Source: Halalkalicoccus sp. CG83
GTDB lineage: Archaea > Halobacteriota > Halobacteria > Halobacteriales > Halalkalicoccaceae
NCBI RefSeq assembly: GCF_037081715.1
Contig: NZ_JAZDDH010000003.1
Location: forward strand, 1 to 64,000
Length of the DNA: 64,000 nt
Direction of reading: 5' to 3'
The position numbers were made by a program, and so were the translations under genes. A model generated the notes under the pieces. It had not been told where the DNA came from and searched no databases. It was given only the letters and a program-made list of their open reading frames with translations. Shown here piece by piece: positions 52,232-61,249 of the stretch. Each line of letters begins with the position of its first letter. The first letter of the stretch is position 1.

Positions 52232-52993
52232 ATGAGCGAAAGAAACCAACTACTACGGCTGAACGACATCAAGAAGAGTTTCGGTTCCATCCGGGCACTC
52301 GAAGGAGTGTCCCTGGAAGTGAACGAAGGGGAGGTCCTCGCACTCATCGGCGACAACGGTGCCGGCAAAAGCACCCTCATCAAGTCCATCGTCGGTTACC
52401 ACCAGCCCGATTCAGGCGAGATCTACTGGAAGGGCGAGCGCGTCAACTTCAAGAACCCTGACGAAGCTCTAGAGCGGGGGATCAGCGTCGTCTACCAGGA
52501 CATGGAGCTGATCCCGTCGCTGACGGTCGCCCGAAACCTGTTTCTCGGCAAGGAGCCGACGAACCGCTTTGGACAGCTCGACTTCGACCTGATGTACGAC
52601 GAGACGAAGAAGGTCCTGGACGACATCGGTCTGGCGTCGATGAACGACCCCGAGTTGCCGGCGGAGAACCTCTCAGGCGGCGAAGCCCAAAGCATCAAGA
52701 TCGGCCGAGCCCTACACTTCGATGCGGACCTCTTGATCCTCGATGAACCGCTCCGTAACCTCTCGGTGAAAGAATCCGAGAAGGTCCTAGAGACGGTCGA
52801 GCGGACGAAAGAGCAGGGGATCGGCACCATATACATTTCGCACAACATCTTTAACGCCTACGATGTCGCCGATCGATTCCACCTCCTCGATTCGGGTAGG
52901 ACGATAGATGAGTTCACCAAGGAGGAGATCGGTAGCCCGAAGGAACTAATCGAGCAGATGAAGAAGGTCGCCACGCAGAGACCTTCCCCGTAG
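52232..52993 (+). CDS. Half-size sugar ABC transporter ATP-binding protein
   Basis: 253 residues from the ATG at 52232 (GTG at 52223 overlaps the permease stop). Walker A: LIGDNGAGKSTLIKSIVGYH; Q-loop VVYQDMELIPSL; signature ENLSGGEAQSIKIGRAL; Walker B DLLILDEPLRNLSVKES; switch ISHNIFNAYDVADRF. The sequence follows the first half of RbsA-type ATPases, but only one cassette is present, as in FrcA-like systems. It would act as a homodimer. The ASTEP-like Ala-Leu residues of the usual DEPTAAL are DEPLRNL here. Confidence 0.9.
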   Translation: MSERNQLLRLNDIKKSFGSIRALEGVSLEVNEGEVLALIGDNGAGKSTLIKSIVGYHQPDSGEIYWKGERVNFKNPDEALERGISVVYQDMELIPSLTVARNLFLGKEPTNRFGQLDFDLMYDETKKVLDDIGLASMNDPELPAENLSGGEAQSIKIGRALHFDADLLILDEPLRNLSVKESEKVLETVERTKEQGIGTIYISHNIFNAYDVADRFHLLDSGRTIDEFTKEEIGSPKELIEQMKKVATQRPSP

Positions 52994-53098
52994 CCGACCG
53001 GAACCTCGGAGCCACCATCGAGACAGCTGCGTGAGCCGTCGACGACGCGTGAAGCGTGAGTGGCGGCGTAGATCGGACGTAGGAGGATAATCGATACA

Positions 53099-53106
53099 TT
53101 TATTAT
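53099..53106 (+). promoter_or_regulatory. TATA-like box of the sugar-binding protein gene
   Basis: TTTATTAT, centre about 30 bases before the ATG at 53133; it suggests separate transcription of the binding protein, often made in excess over the permease. Confidence 0.5.
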
Positions 53107-53132
53107 GTAATGTTTATTGGTATCAAACGGTC

Positions 53133-54185
53133 ATGATTCCCAGGCAGCTCCCTGACAGCTTTGAGTCCGAACAGCTATCCCGGCGCCAAGCATTGGCGAC
53201 GATCGGTGCGGCCGGAGTGGCCAGCCTCGCCGGATGTGCCGGCGGTGATGGTGGGTCCGGAGGCGGCGGCAATCAAGCGCAAGACATCGAGATACGGTAC
53301 ATTCCACACGGAGCGCCAAGTGAGGACCCGTTCTGGGAGGCCCAACAGCAGAGCTGGGACACTGCCGTCGACCAGCTCGGCGTGGAGGCAGCCTATCAAG
53401 CTCCGGAGGAATCATCGAATTTCCCCGAACAGGTTGATAATATCGAAACAGCCATCGACGCTGGCGTGGACGGTATCGCGGTAACGTTACCCGATCCGCC
53501 GCTATTCCAAGACGCGCTCCAGCGCGCCGCCGACGAGGGTATCTACGTAACCGTCACAAATGTCACCGAGAGAGGCGAGAAAACAATGCCCTGGCAAGGG
53601 TACATTGGCCAAGACGAGGCTGAGGTTGGCGAGGCATTGGCAAGTCAGACGCTCCCTCTGTTCGAGAGTGAAGCCGGCTCCCCACCGAGCGGTGTCGTGA
53701 TTCTCAACCACGACCCGGGTCACTCGGCGCTCCAGCTCCGCCAAGAGGGGATCCAGAGTGTTCTTAGCGATAATAACGTCCCCCACGACTGGATCGAGGT
53801 ACCACCGGGTGATCCCTCGGGCGTGATCAGCCAGCTCGGCAGCCATCGCGCGAGCAATCCCGACGTGAACCTCGTCTTCTCACTCGGCCCGGCACCTGGG
53901 GAGGCAGCGTTAGGCTACATCCAGGACGAAGGCCTCGAGGGCGAGGTGTACCACGCTGGCGTCGATATCTCCCAAGACCAGGCCAACGCGATCGAAGAGG
54001 GTTACAATCTGGCACAAGTCATACAGCAACCGGCATTACAGGGCTACCTGGCGGCTCACTACCTCGCGTCAAATATCCAGTGGGGTATTCTGACCCCGGA
54101 GCACACGCCAACGGGCCCGACGTTCGTTAGCGCGGACAATGTCGACACAGTCCTGACGCAGATCGAGACGTTCGGCGTCGCCTGA
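53133..54185 (+). CDS. Sugar-binding lipoprotein of the RbsABC-type transporter (Peripla_BP_4)
   Basis: 350 residues. SRRQALATIGAAGVASLAGC is a Tat motif plus lipobox; a Gly-rich linker follows. The mature part fits ribose-type binding proteins: PSEDPFWEAQQQSWDTAVDQ, FPEQVDNIETAIDAGVDGIA, GYIGQDEAEVGEALASQTLP, RQEGIQSVLSDNNV, and GYNLAQVIQQPALQGYLAAH. The protein captures a sugar or cyclitol outside the cell. It follows the ATPase gene by 139 bases, with its own promoter box. Confidence 0.92.
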   Translation: MIPRQLPDSFESEQLSRRQALATIGAAGVASLAGCAGGDGGSGGGGNQAQDIEIRYIPHGAPSEDPFWEAQQQSWDTAVDQLGVEAAYQAPEESSNFPEQVDNIETAIDAGVDGIAVTLPDPPLFQDALQRAADEGIYVTVTNVTERGEKTMPWQGYIGQDEAEVGEALASQTLPLFESEAGSPPSGVVILNHDPGHSALQLRQEGIQSVLSDNNVPHDWIEVPPGDPSGVISQLGSHRASNPDVNLVFSLGPAPGEAALGYIQDEGLEGEVYHAGVDISQDQANAIEEGYNLAQVIQQPALQGYLAAHYLASNIQWGILTPEHTPTGPTFVSADNVDTVLTQIETFGVA

Positions 54186-54482
54186 GTCGCCAAGTTTCTT
54201 TAAAATCGATCCGTCAGTCCGGCGTTATTACTCCTCACTTCCCTCGGTCACACACGTCGAGAAGTCTGAAACCGGTGGGATGACTTCCAAGCGGTCTCTG
54301 AGAACTCGGACATTAACGGTAATAGTCATCTAACAATATCATCGGATGAGAATGCACATCGCCAATCGGACCTACAAATCCCTTCAAGACATCGATTCTG
54401 GTGGAAATTCAGTTCCCTGTTCGATGACACTGCGAAGCCAAGCGCGTCACTCAAGCATCATCGACAGCTTGGGAAAGTAAAG
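54186..54482. other. Intergenic stretch after the sugar-binding protein gene
   Basis: No gene seen. A short T-run follows the stop at about 54196-54202 (TTTCTTTAAAAT) and may serve as a terminator. Confidence 0.35.
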
Positions 54483-55028
54483 TCAGTAATTTATATCGTC
54501 CTCGGTAGCGTCGCCATCACTCGACATCGGATAGACGTACTTCGGGCCTGGGTCGATGTCACCCCCCGCGAGTGTCTCGAAGTAAAGTCCATCCAGTAGA
54601 TCGGTCGTATCGAAATATATGTAGTGCGTATCATACCACTTCCCTTCTTGTACGATCGGAATTCCCGAATTCGTGATCGTCTCGGCGGCGTTGTACGGAT
54701 CATCGAACTCGAAGCAGGCGATATGATGAATTCCTTCGCCATGTTCATCGAGGAAGTCTCGGTGAACACTAGAGCCCTCAAGCGGTTCAATGATTTCAAC
54801 TTCGAGATCGCCACATTCGGCGTATCCGATATCAAACGCCGGATTCGTCGGCTCACCGTAGTAGTATCCGTCCTCGTGTTCCGGTGGACCAATGTAGTAG
54901 ACATCCCAAGGTTCGATACCAAGAGTCCGCCGGTAGCGCTCCATGGCCTCATCGAGATTTTCGGTGACGAATGCGATTTGGCTGATCTCCGGAACTTCAA
55001 TGCCTATATCTGGAACAGCAATATCCAT
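54483..55028 (-). CDS. VOC-superfamily (glyoxalase/epimerase-like) protein
   Basis: 181 residues from the ATG at 55028 (an ATG at 55055 adds nine). ISQIAFVTENLDEAMERYRR opens the first beta-alpha-beta-beta-beta module; GIHHIACFEFDDPYNAAETI opens the second. The metal-site residues would be His in HHIA and Glu in DGLYFETLAG; the first His of the usual motif is replaced (QIAFV). Similar proteins include methylmalonyl-CoA epimerase and keto-acid dioxygenases, but no specific reaction can be set. It lies between the transporter and the IolE-like genes. Confidence 0.75.
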   Translation of the reverse strand: MDIAVPDIGIEVPEISQIAFVTENLDEAMERYRRTLGIEPWDVYYIGPPEHEDGYYYGEPTNPAFDIGYAECGDLEVEIIEPLEGSSVHRDFLDEHGEGIHHIACFEFDDPYNAAETITNSGIPIVQEGKWYDTHYIYFDTTDLLDGLYFETLAGGDIDPGPKYVYPMSSDGDATEDDINY

Positions 55029-55108
55029 AATATAGGAATTGGCGATTCGAGTCAAATAACTACCGATGTGACGAGAGGAAGACGAGAGCCCCCAGCGGAG
55101 GAGGTTCA

Positions 55109-55198
55109 GTGGTAGAGGTGACGCCCGAAGAAGCGAAGGAGGACGTCGAACTGATCGCTGAGCTGTTCCGAGAATTCGACGAAGCGCAGAACGGGTGA
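55109..55198 (+). pseudogene. Short scar of a Gfo/Idh/MocA C-terminus
   Basis: The frame VVEVTPEEAKEDVELIAELF, ending with TGA at 55196, resembles the very last helix of Gfo/Idh/MocA proteins (…VTPEEAREDVRIIEAxYxS). Nothing upstream continues it. It is small and could be chance, but two related decayed or intact copies lie nearby. Confidence 0.4.
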
Positions 55199-55337
55199 AC
55201 GGTCGAAACCCTGTGGCGCCGTATCGTTTCCGCCACTCGGTTACTGACCGGGAGGTCAGCAGTACTTGATCGATGATCGATGACGGTGAGGCCGCCGCGC
55301 TTCGAGGCGATGCTATCGATATGGGATGGAATGCGCA

Positions 55338-56154
55338 CTATTCGCTCCTCGCGGCGAGCCAGTGGTCAAAGGTTCGCTTGGCGTGGACCAGCGTGTCGGT
55401 CGTCTGCTTCTCCATTTCGATGGTAACGTGGCTATCGTACCCGATCTCGGAGAGCACATCCGCGACGCCTTCGAAGTCGATCACGCTATCTCCGAGGTCG
55501 GAGAGTGCGTAGTAGAACAGGATGACGTTCGCGAGGTTGAACGTGCCAGAGGACAGCGCCTCGATGTAGTCAGGGAAATAGGACATTGGATTGATATCTT
55601 TGAGGTGAACGTACTCGATGTCGTCGGCGAACCGCTCAATGCCGTCGGTGACGTCCTCGCTGAACGCGTTCTCGCCGTACAGATACTCGTGTGCACTGTC
55701 CCAGAGCAGTCCGAGATTCTCGGGACAACGCTCGAACCATGCTTCGGTTTCATCGGGCTGCTCGATATGCGTCGCGTCGTGGTGGAGCAGCGGCGTGACG
55801 CCTGTGTCCGCCGCGGCGTCACAGACGCGCGTTATCCACGTCTCTAATAGATCGTCGTCGTCGAGGAGTCCCCGTTGAGGCGGAAACATCCCGATGAACT
55901 CCGCGCTGAGGTCGGCCGCGGTGTGCGCCCTTCGCAATGGCGTCGGCCTCTTCCTCCGATTCGAGTCATCCTCCCCTCAGCATGTACAGGTCAAGGTCGT
56001 ACTCGTCTAAGCGGTCACCGACGACGTCGCTCCCGTAGGCGTCCACCTCCCCGAGGCTCATCTCGACGCCGTCGTACCGATAGACCGCGATCTCGTCAAT
56101 AGCCTGGCCAAACGACTCCTCGTCGTACATGATAGTCGTATAACCGACTCCCAT
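55338..56154 (-). pseudogene. Broken IolE-like TIM-barrel gene (paralogue B)
   Basis: From ATG 56154 the frame reads GYTTIMYDEESFGQAIDEIA and YRYDGVEMSLGEVDAYG, then stops at TGA 55966 where paralogue A has Trp (GEW). In the same frame beyond the stop, LESEEEADAIAKGAH continues the alignment; a frameshift near 55930 leads to TAADLSAEFIGMFPPQRG, LGLLWDSAHEYLYGENAF, IEYVHLKDINP and SHVTIEMEKQTTDT, ending at 55338. Two lesions (nonsense, frameshift) break the gene. The downstream frame alone could make 199 residues but would lack the first metal Glu. Confidence 0.8.
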
Positions 56155-56242
56155 ACGTCTTCTACCTGTACCTATCGCCAAATAGATTCGAGGATCGATA
56201 GGAGCGATCAAGGCCGGCGTACCCGTCCACCGCCACGAGCCG

Positions 56243-57046
56243 CTACCGATCGGTCGCCTTGCGCAGATGGGTGATGTTACGTTTGGCGTGGACCAACGGC
56301 AGTGACCGCTGATTTTCGATCTCGACCGTCTGGTGGCCGTCGTAGTCGATGCGGTCAAGCGCTTGATCGACCGCACTGAAATCGAGGACGCCGTCACCGA
56401 GGTCGATGAACGAACCGAAGTAGGTGACGATGCTGTCGTAATCGACCTTGCCGGCGCTCAGGTTCGCGACGTGGCTGTCGAAATCCGACGGCGGGTCGAT
56501 GTCCTTGAGGTGGACATAGGCGATGGCGTCCGCGAATCGCTCAATCCCTTCGGCGACGTCGCCGTAGGCGTAGTAGTGAGCGGTGTCGAACACCAGTTCG
56601 AGATTATCCGGCCCATCGTCGAGCCACCGGCGGATCTCCTCGGGTTGCTCGACGTGGGCGCCGGCGTGATGATGGAGAACGGGAACGACGCCGGCGTCGT
56701 CCGCGGCCGCACCGATCTCGTCGATCCACCGCCCGAACGTCTCATCGTCGACGACGCCCCGCGGCGGCGGAAGGATGCCGAGGAACTCCGCGCCGAGGGC
56801 GGCCGCCGTTTCGGTCCCCTCGATGGCCTCCTCTACGTCCTCCTCGTCGTTCAGCCAACCGGCCATCACGCAGTAGAGCTCGAGGTCGTACTCCTCGAGG
56901 CGGTCCTCAAGCGTGTCGATTCCGATCGCGTTGACTTTCGGGAACCCGATCTCGACGCCGTCATACCGACAGGCGGCGATGTCACCGAGGCCCTCCGAGA
57001 CGATCTCGTCGGGGTCGTACATGAGGGTCGCGTATCCAAGACCCAT
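56243..57046 (-). CDS. IolE-like sugar phosphate isomerase/epimerase family protein (paralogue C)
   Basis: 267 residues from the ATG at 57046. Same blocks as paralogue A: GYATLMYDPDEIVSEGLGDI, CRYDGVEIGFPKV, FLGILPPPRGVVDD, PVLHHHAGAHVEQPEEI, LELVFDTAHYYAYGD, IAYVHLKDIDPPS and HQTVEIENQRSLPL. All putative metal residues are kept. It is intact and is a candidate inosose dehydratase or keto-sugar epimerase. It diverges from the LLM oxidoreductase gene, sharing a 115-base promoter region. Another start at 57088 is less like its paralogues. Confidence 0.83.
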   Translation of the reverse strand: MGLGYATLMYDPDEIVSEGLGDIAACRYDGVEIGFPKVNAIGIDTLEDRLEEYDLELYCVMAGWLNDEEDVEEAIEGTETAAALGAEFLGILPPPRGVVDDETFGRWIDEIGAAADDAGVVPVLHHHAGAHVEQPEEIRRWLDDGPDNLELVFDTAHYYAYGDVAEGIERFADAIAYVHLKDIDPPSDFDSHVANLSAGKVDYDSIVTYFGSFIDLGDGVLDFSAVDQALDRIDYDGHQTVEIENQRSLPLVHAKRNITHLRKATDR

Positions 57047-57161
57047 GTCTTCGGATCTCTCACGTGCCACAAAAACGTTTCGTGCCAACGGTTCGGTTCA
57101 TGACGGGTTCACTATGGGTTTGGAAACGCCTTTACGGCCGCTCCCGGAACGGGAGACCAGC

Positions 57162-58139
57162 ATGGTCGCGATCGATTACATGGCCCACCAGGAGCAGTAC
57201 AGCCCGAGCGAACTACTCGAGTATGCCGGACTCGCCGAGGAGGCCGGCTACGACTTCGTCTGGACCTCCGATCACTTCCACCCGTGGTTCCACACCGACG
57301 CCGAAGCGGGCTTCGCGTGGTCGTGGCTCGGGGCCGCGAGCCAGCAACTCGACCTGCCGATCGGAACCTACGTGACTCCCGCCGCCGAGCACTACCATCC
57401 CGGGATGATCGCGCAGGCGTTCGCCACCATCGGGGAGATGCACGATGACCGGGTCGTACTGGGACTCTCCACCGGCGAGGCGATGAACGAGAAGCCGCTC
57501 GATCACGAATGGCCGGAGTACGACGTGCGCCGCGATCGGCTCGAGGAGACCATCGAGATCGTCCTCGAACTGTTCGAACGCGACGACTTCGTTAGCTATG
57601 ACGGTGAGCACTTCGGGCTCGACGACGCACACCTCTACACGAAGCCGAAGACCCGCCCGGAGGTCCACGTCGCCGCCAACGGCCCGAGCACCGCGCGACT
57701 CGCAGCACGCTACGCCGACGGGTTCATGACGGTCATTACCGGTGAGGAGTTCACCGAGCGACTCTACCCCGCGGTCCGGCGGTACGCTCGCGAGGAGGGG
57801 CGCGATCCCGACGAGATAGAGACGACGGTGCTGGTGATCGTCTCCTACGACGAGGACTACGAGCAAGCCTACGAGGCCACCCGTCCGTGGTGGGCAACGA
57901 CCCAAGACGTGTTCGATCGGGCGATCGCCGATCCCAGGAAGATCGAGGCCCTCGGCGAGCAGGCCACGCGCGAGGAGGTCGAGGAGAAGTTCCTGATTGC
58001 GGACGATCCGTCCAAGATCGCTGCGGAGATCGAGCATCTCGAAGAGATGGGCTTCGATCGGATCGCGCTCGCGAACACCAGCCCGGAGCCCGAGCGGCTG
58101 TTCGAAGTCATGGGAACCGACGTGATTCCCTCGCTGTAA
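57162..58139 (+). CDS. LLM-class F420-dependent oxidoreductase
   Basis: 325 residues from the ATG at 57162. The N-terminus (PSELLEYAGLAEEAGYDFVW, then TSDHFHPWFHTD) matches F420-dependent glucose-6-phosphate dehydrogenase-like LLM enzymes (family form …SDHFHPW). Further marks: HYHPGMIAQAFATIGEMHDD, RVVLGLSTGEAMNEKPL, VHVAANGPSTARLAARYADG, and EIEHLEEMGFDRIALANTSP. It would oxidise a sugar or alcohol with deazaflavin F420, which haloarchaea make. The ATG at 57114 adds 16 residues and is possible. The ThDP gene follows. Confidence 0.85.
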   Translation: MVAIDYMAHQEQYSPSELLEYAGLAEEAGYDFVWTSDHFHPWFHTDAEAGFAWSWLGAASQQLDLPIGTYVTPAAEHYHPGMIAQAFATIGEMHDDRVVLGLSTGEAMNEKPLDHEWPEYDVRRDRLEETIEIVLELFERDDFVSYDGEHFGLDDAHLYTKPKTRPEVHVAANGPSTARLAARYADGFMTVITGEEFTERLYPAVRRYAREEGRDPDEIETTVLVIVSYDEDYEQAYEATRPWWATTQDVFDRAIADPRKIEALGEQATREEVEEKFLIADDPSKIAAEIEHLEEMGFDRIALANTSPEPERLFEVMGTDVIPSL

Positions 58140-58235
58140 CGTCAGTATCCTCCGCGACCCGGTCGCCAGCCGACACCGGATGGAACGTCTCGGCCGGTGA
58201 CGAATTGACGCGTCGGACGCGTATCGAGGCCGAAT

Positions 58236-58242
58236 CTTTATC
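58236..58242 (+). promoter_or_regulatory. TATA-like box of the ThDP-enzyme operon
   Basis: CTTTATC, centre about 32 bases before the ATG at 58271. Confidence 0.4.
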
Positions 58243-58270
58243 ATACAGGAATTCGATCGATAGATTACGC

Positions 58271-60016
58271 ATGCCGAGACTCACAGGCGGCGAGATCATC
58301 GCCAACTATCTCGAGAAGGAGGGCGTGGAGTACCTGGTCGGAATTCCGGGACACGGGAGTACGAACCTACTGGACGCCTTCAACGACTCGTCAGTCGAAG
58401 TGATCCAGCCCCGCCACGAGCAGGGCGCGGCCCACCTCGCGGACGGGTACGCCCGCGCTTCGGGGGAGCCGTTAGCGGTGTTCACCTCGATCGGTCCGGG
58501 CGCGACCAACACGGTCACGGGCGTCGCGACAGCCTACGTCGACTCGATCCCGATGGTAGTGTTCACCGGCGCGCCCCAGACCCACGAGTACGGCGAGGGG
58601 ATCCTCCAGGAGATCGATCGCCAGAAACCCGGCGACTTCCCCAGCGTCATGGAACCAATCACCAAGCAGAGCTTCGTCGTCGACGACGTCGAACACCTCC
58701 CCCGCGTGCTCCGGCGCGCGTTCCAGCTCGCGTTGACAGGCCGTCCCGGCCCGGTGCACGTCGACGTCCCCATGGACGTTCAGGGTTCGGCCGCGGACGT
58801 CGAACTTCCCGATCCGGCGCATTCACGCGCTCACAGTCGCACGGGCGGCGATCCCGACTCGGTGAGCGAGGCGGCCGACCTGCTGGCCGACGCCGAACGG
58901 CCCGTACTCGTCCCCGGCGGCGGGACGATGCTCGCGGAGGCCTGGGACGAAGTCCAGGCGCTGGCCGAGCACCTGAAGGCGCCAGTCATCCCCACGTTCC
59001 AGGCGAAGGGCATTATCCCCGAGGATCACGAGCTGTTCGTCGGCTATGCGGGGTGGATCGGCTCGACGGCGGGCAACGAGCTCGCGAGCAACGCTGACGT
59101 CGTCCTCGCGGTCGGCTGTCGGTTCTCGGATCTCCACACCTCCTCGTTCGAGCCGGGCGTCAGCTTCGAGATCCCACCGAGTAAGCTGATCCACGTCGAC
59201 ATCGATACGCGCGAGATCGGCAAGAACTATCCCGTCGAGGTAGGCATTCAGGGCGACGCGAAGGTCGTCACCCAACAGCTCTACGAGGGGGTCTCCGATC
59301 GCATCGACGAGGTGTCGACCGAGAACAACGAGTACTACGACGAGATCCAGGAGCTCTGGGAGGAGTGGGAACAGCTCATCGAGGAGCGACGGACCGACGA
59401 CGTACCGATGTCCATCTCGCGCGTCTTGGGGGGGCTCCGTGAGGTGCTTCCCCGCGAAGGGATCGTCGTTTCCTCGGCGGGCCAGCCCCAGGAAACGACG
59501 AATCCGCAGTTTCCGGTCTACGGCCCCCGGACGAACATCTCGTGTGGAGGTTTCTCGACGATGGGGTTCGGGGTTTCGGCCGCCATCGGCGCGAAACTCG
59601 CCCGACCGGACCGGCCGGTGGTCGATATCGAGGGCGACGGTTCGTTCCTCATGAGCAACCAGGAGGTCGCCTGCGCCGTCGAACACGACATCGACGTGAC
59701 GTGGCTCATCCTCAACAACCACGGGTGGAAGTCGATTCGTAACCTGCAGGTCGATAAGTACGGCTGGGATCGGGTGCTCAACACGCCGTTCAACGAGGAG
59801 ACCGACGTCGATTACATGAAGATGGCTGAGGCGTTCAACGTCGGTTACACTGAGCGAGTAGTCAAACCCGAGAACCTCGGGGATGCGCTCGGTGGCGCCA
59901 TCGAGCACGACGGGCCGGCGATCGTCGAGGCGTTCGTCGAACCCGACAACCCCGACTCCGGCGCGATCGTCACCGGCGAGTGGGACCTCGCCGACCTCGA
60001 GAAGGAGGTGGAGTGA
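58271..60016 (+). CDS. ThDP-dependent enzyme of the acetolactate synthase group, IolD-like
   Basis: 581 residues from the ATG at 58271. N-terminal pyrimidine-binding domain: LVGIPGHGSTNLLDAFNDSS, QPRHEQGAAHLADGYARASG (the cofactor-activating Glu), TSIGPGATNTVTGVATAYVD. Middle domain: PVLVPGGGTMLAEAWDEV. C-terminal ThDP domain: MGFGVSAAIGAKLARPDRP, then EGDGSFLMSNQEV…NNHGW. The stretch after it, KSIRNLQVDKYGWD, resembles IolD (…INNLQMD…), the hydrolase of trihydroxycyclohexane-1,2-dione. Acetolactate synthase or another carboligase is the alternative. An aldo/keto reductase follows two bases later. Confidence 0.82.
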   Translation: MPRLTGGEIIANYLEKEGVEYLVGIPGHGSTNLLDAFNDSSVEVIQPRHEQGAAHLADGYARASGEPLAVFTSIGPGATNTVTGVATAYVDSIPMVVFTGAPQTHEYGEGILQEIDRQKPGDFPSVMEPITKQSFVVDDVEHLPRVLRRAFQLALTGRPGPVHVDVPMDVQGSAADVELPDPAHSRAHSRTGGDPDSVSEAADLLADAERPVLVPGGGTMLAEAWDEVQALAEHLKAPVIPTFQAKGIIPEDHELFVGYAGWIGSTAGNELASNADVVLAVGCRFSDLHTSSFEPGVSFEIPPSKLIHVDIDTREIGKNYPVEVGIQGDAKVVTQQLYEGVSDRIDEVSTENNEYYDEIQELWEEWEQLIEERRTDDVPMSISRVLGGLREVLPREGIVVSSAGQPQETTNPQFPVYGPRTNISCGGFSTMGFGVSAAIGAKLARPDRPVVDIEGDGSFLMSNQEVACAVEHDIDVTWLILNNHGWKSIRNLQVDKYGWDRVLNTPFNEETDVDYMKMAEAFNVGYTERVVKPENLGDALGGAIEHDGPAIVEAFVEPDNPDSGAIVTGEWDLADLEKEVE

Positions 60017-60018
60017 CC

Positions 60019-60852
60019 ATGGCGATCACGGAGCTCGATGAGCATCTGTTCGAGGCCGAGCAGTTCAGTCCGGGACTGGGGACGTACACCCTCACCGACG
60101 ACGAGGGCACGGCGATCATTCGGGACGCGTTAGAGGCAGGCTACTGCCACGTCGACACCGCTCGCCTCTACGGCAACGAGGCGGAGGTCGGCGACGCACT
60201 CGAGGCCGCCGCCGTCGACCGCGAGAATGTGCTCGTGGCAACGAAGGTAGCCCACTTCGAGGAACCCGAGAAGACGCCCGAGTACGTCCGTACTGCGGTC
60301 GAGGAGAGCCATGAACGTTTGGGAACCGAGACGCTCGACCTGCTCTACCACCACTGGCCCCGCGATGGGTCCGACGTCGAGACGGTGCTGCCGGTCCTCG
60401 AGGAGCTGGTCGAGGAGGGCAGTGTCGCAAACGTGGCCGTGAGCAACTACCCGATCCGCTATCTCGAGCGGATCGACGACCTGATCGGCCTCTCCGTCAT
60501 CGCAAACCAGGTGGAGATGCATCCACTGCTCCAGCAAGAGGAACTCCATGAGTACGTCCGCGAGCACGGAATGTACCTCGTCGCATACTCGCCGATCGCA
60601 CAGGGCGAGGTGTTCGACGTACCGGAACTGGTCGAGATAGCCGAGAAACATGACACTACGCCGGCGGCGGTCAGCATCGCTTGGCTGCTCGGAAAGGAGG
60701 GGGTCGTCCCCATCCCTCGTTCGAGCAGTCGCGAACACATCGAGGCGAACCTCGCCGCCCGCGATGTAGAGCTCGATACCGAGGACGTCAAGCGAATTGA
60801 GTCGATCGATCGCGAGAAGCGTCTCGAGGACCCGGACTGGATGCAGTGGTAG
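60019..60852 (+). CDS. Aldo/keto reductase
   Basis: 277 residues from the ATG at 60019, with GGAGGTGG about six bases upstream, inside the end of the preceding gene. The catalytic tetrad is visible: GYCHVDTARLYGNEAEVGDA (Asp, Tyr), NVLVATKVAHF (Lys) and LLYHHWPRDG (His). Later parts: SNYPIRYLERI, NQVEMHPLLQQEEL, VAYSPIAQGEVF, and VVPIPRSSSREHIEANLAA for NADPH. The family reduces sugar aldehydes or keto acids such as 2,5-diketogluconate. It is translationally close to the ThDP enzyme and may act on its product. Confidence 0.9.
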   Translation: MAITELDEHLFEAEQFSPGLGTYTLTDDEGTAIIRDALEAGYCHVDTARLYGNEAEVGDALEAAAVDRENVLVATKVAHFEEPEKTPEYVRTAVEESHERLGTETLDLLYHHWPRDGSDVETVLPVLEELVEEGSVANVAVSNYPIRYLERIDDLIGLSVIANQVEMHPLLQQEELHEYVREHGMYLVAYSPIAQGEVFDVPELVEIAEKHDTTPAAVSIAWLLGKEGVVPIPRSSSREHIEANLAARDVELDTEDVKRIESIDREKRLEDPDWMQW

Positions 60853-60929
60853 CGTAGGCAGTATGACGAACATCCGAACATTCGTGATCTGCAGGGTGAT
60901 TCGGTTCGGGCATTGCCACGCGGTTGCAA

Positions 60930-60940
60930 TTTTTTTTTTT
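60930..60940 (+). terminator. Oligo-T transcription terminator
   Basis: A run of 11 T residues on the plus strand, 78 bases after the aldo/keto reductase stop. Archaeal RNA polymerase stops at such runs without a hairpin. Confidence 0.6.
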
Positions 60941-61249
60941 GGAGTTGTTACATCTGTAATACCCCCTGCGAACGGGGCAATAACTTCGATCCGCGGTCCA
61001 TAGTTTGATCAGGTGCTTAGTCGCTCAACCGGACGGGTCATGGAGCAACGTCGAGGGACCGGTCGGTTGCTCAATCAACTGAGAACCAGCCAGTCGTCAA
61101 CGAGCATCGCGAACACCTCGTCGTGATCGACGGAGTCGCTCCTCAGAACCGAATTCATCGAAGGAACCCAACTCGAAGGACCGGCTGTGATCGCCGAGAG
61201 CCACTCTCGGCCGACTGAACGTTCGACTCAGTCCGATGTCGTTCGAGAA
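60941..61249. other. Intergenic stretch without recognised gene
   Basis: No coding frame stands out on either strand between the T-run and the end of the UspA gene. Confidence 0.4.

Noticed and set aside
55966-55968. TGA in the IolE-like gene as a possible selenocysteine codon
   Set aside because: The intact paralogues carry Trp at this place, a frameshift follows, and no selenocysteine insertion element or known halophile selenocysteine system is indicated.
57887-58270. Longer N-terminus for the ThDP enzyme
   Set aside because: The extra residues overlap the LLM oxidoreductase gene in another phase and are Arg/Ser-rich; the ATG at 58271 starts directly before the conserved TGGEIIANYLEKEG.
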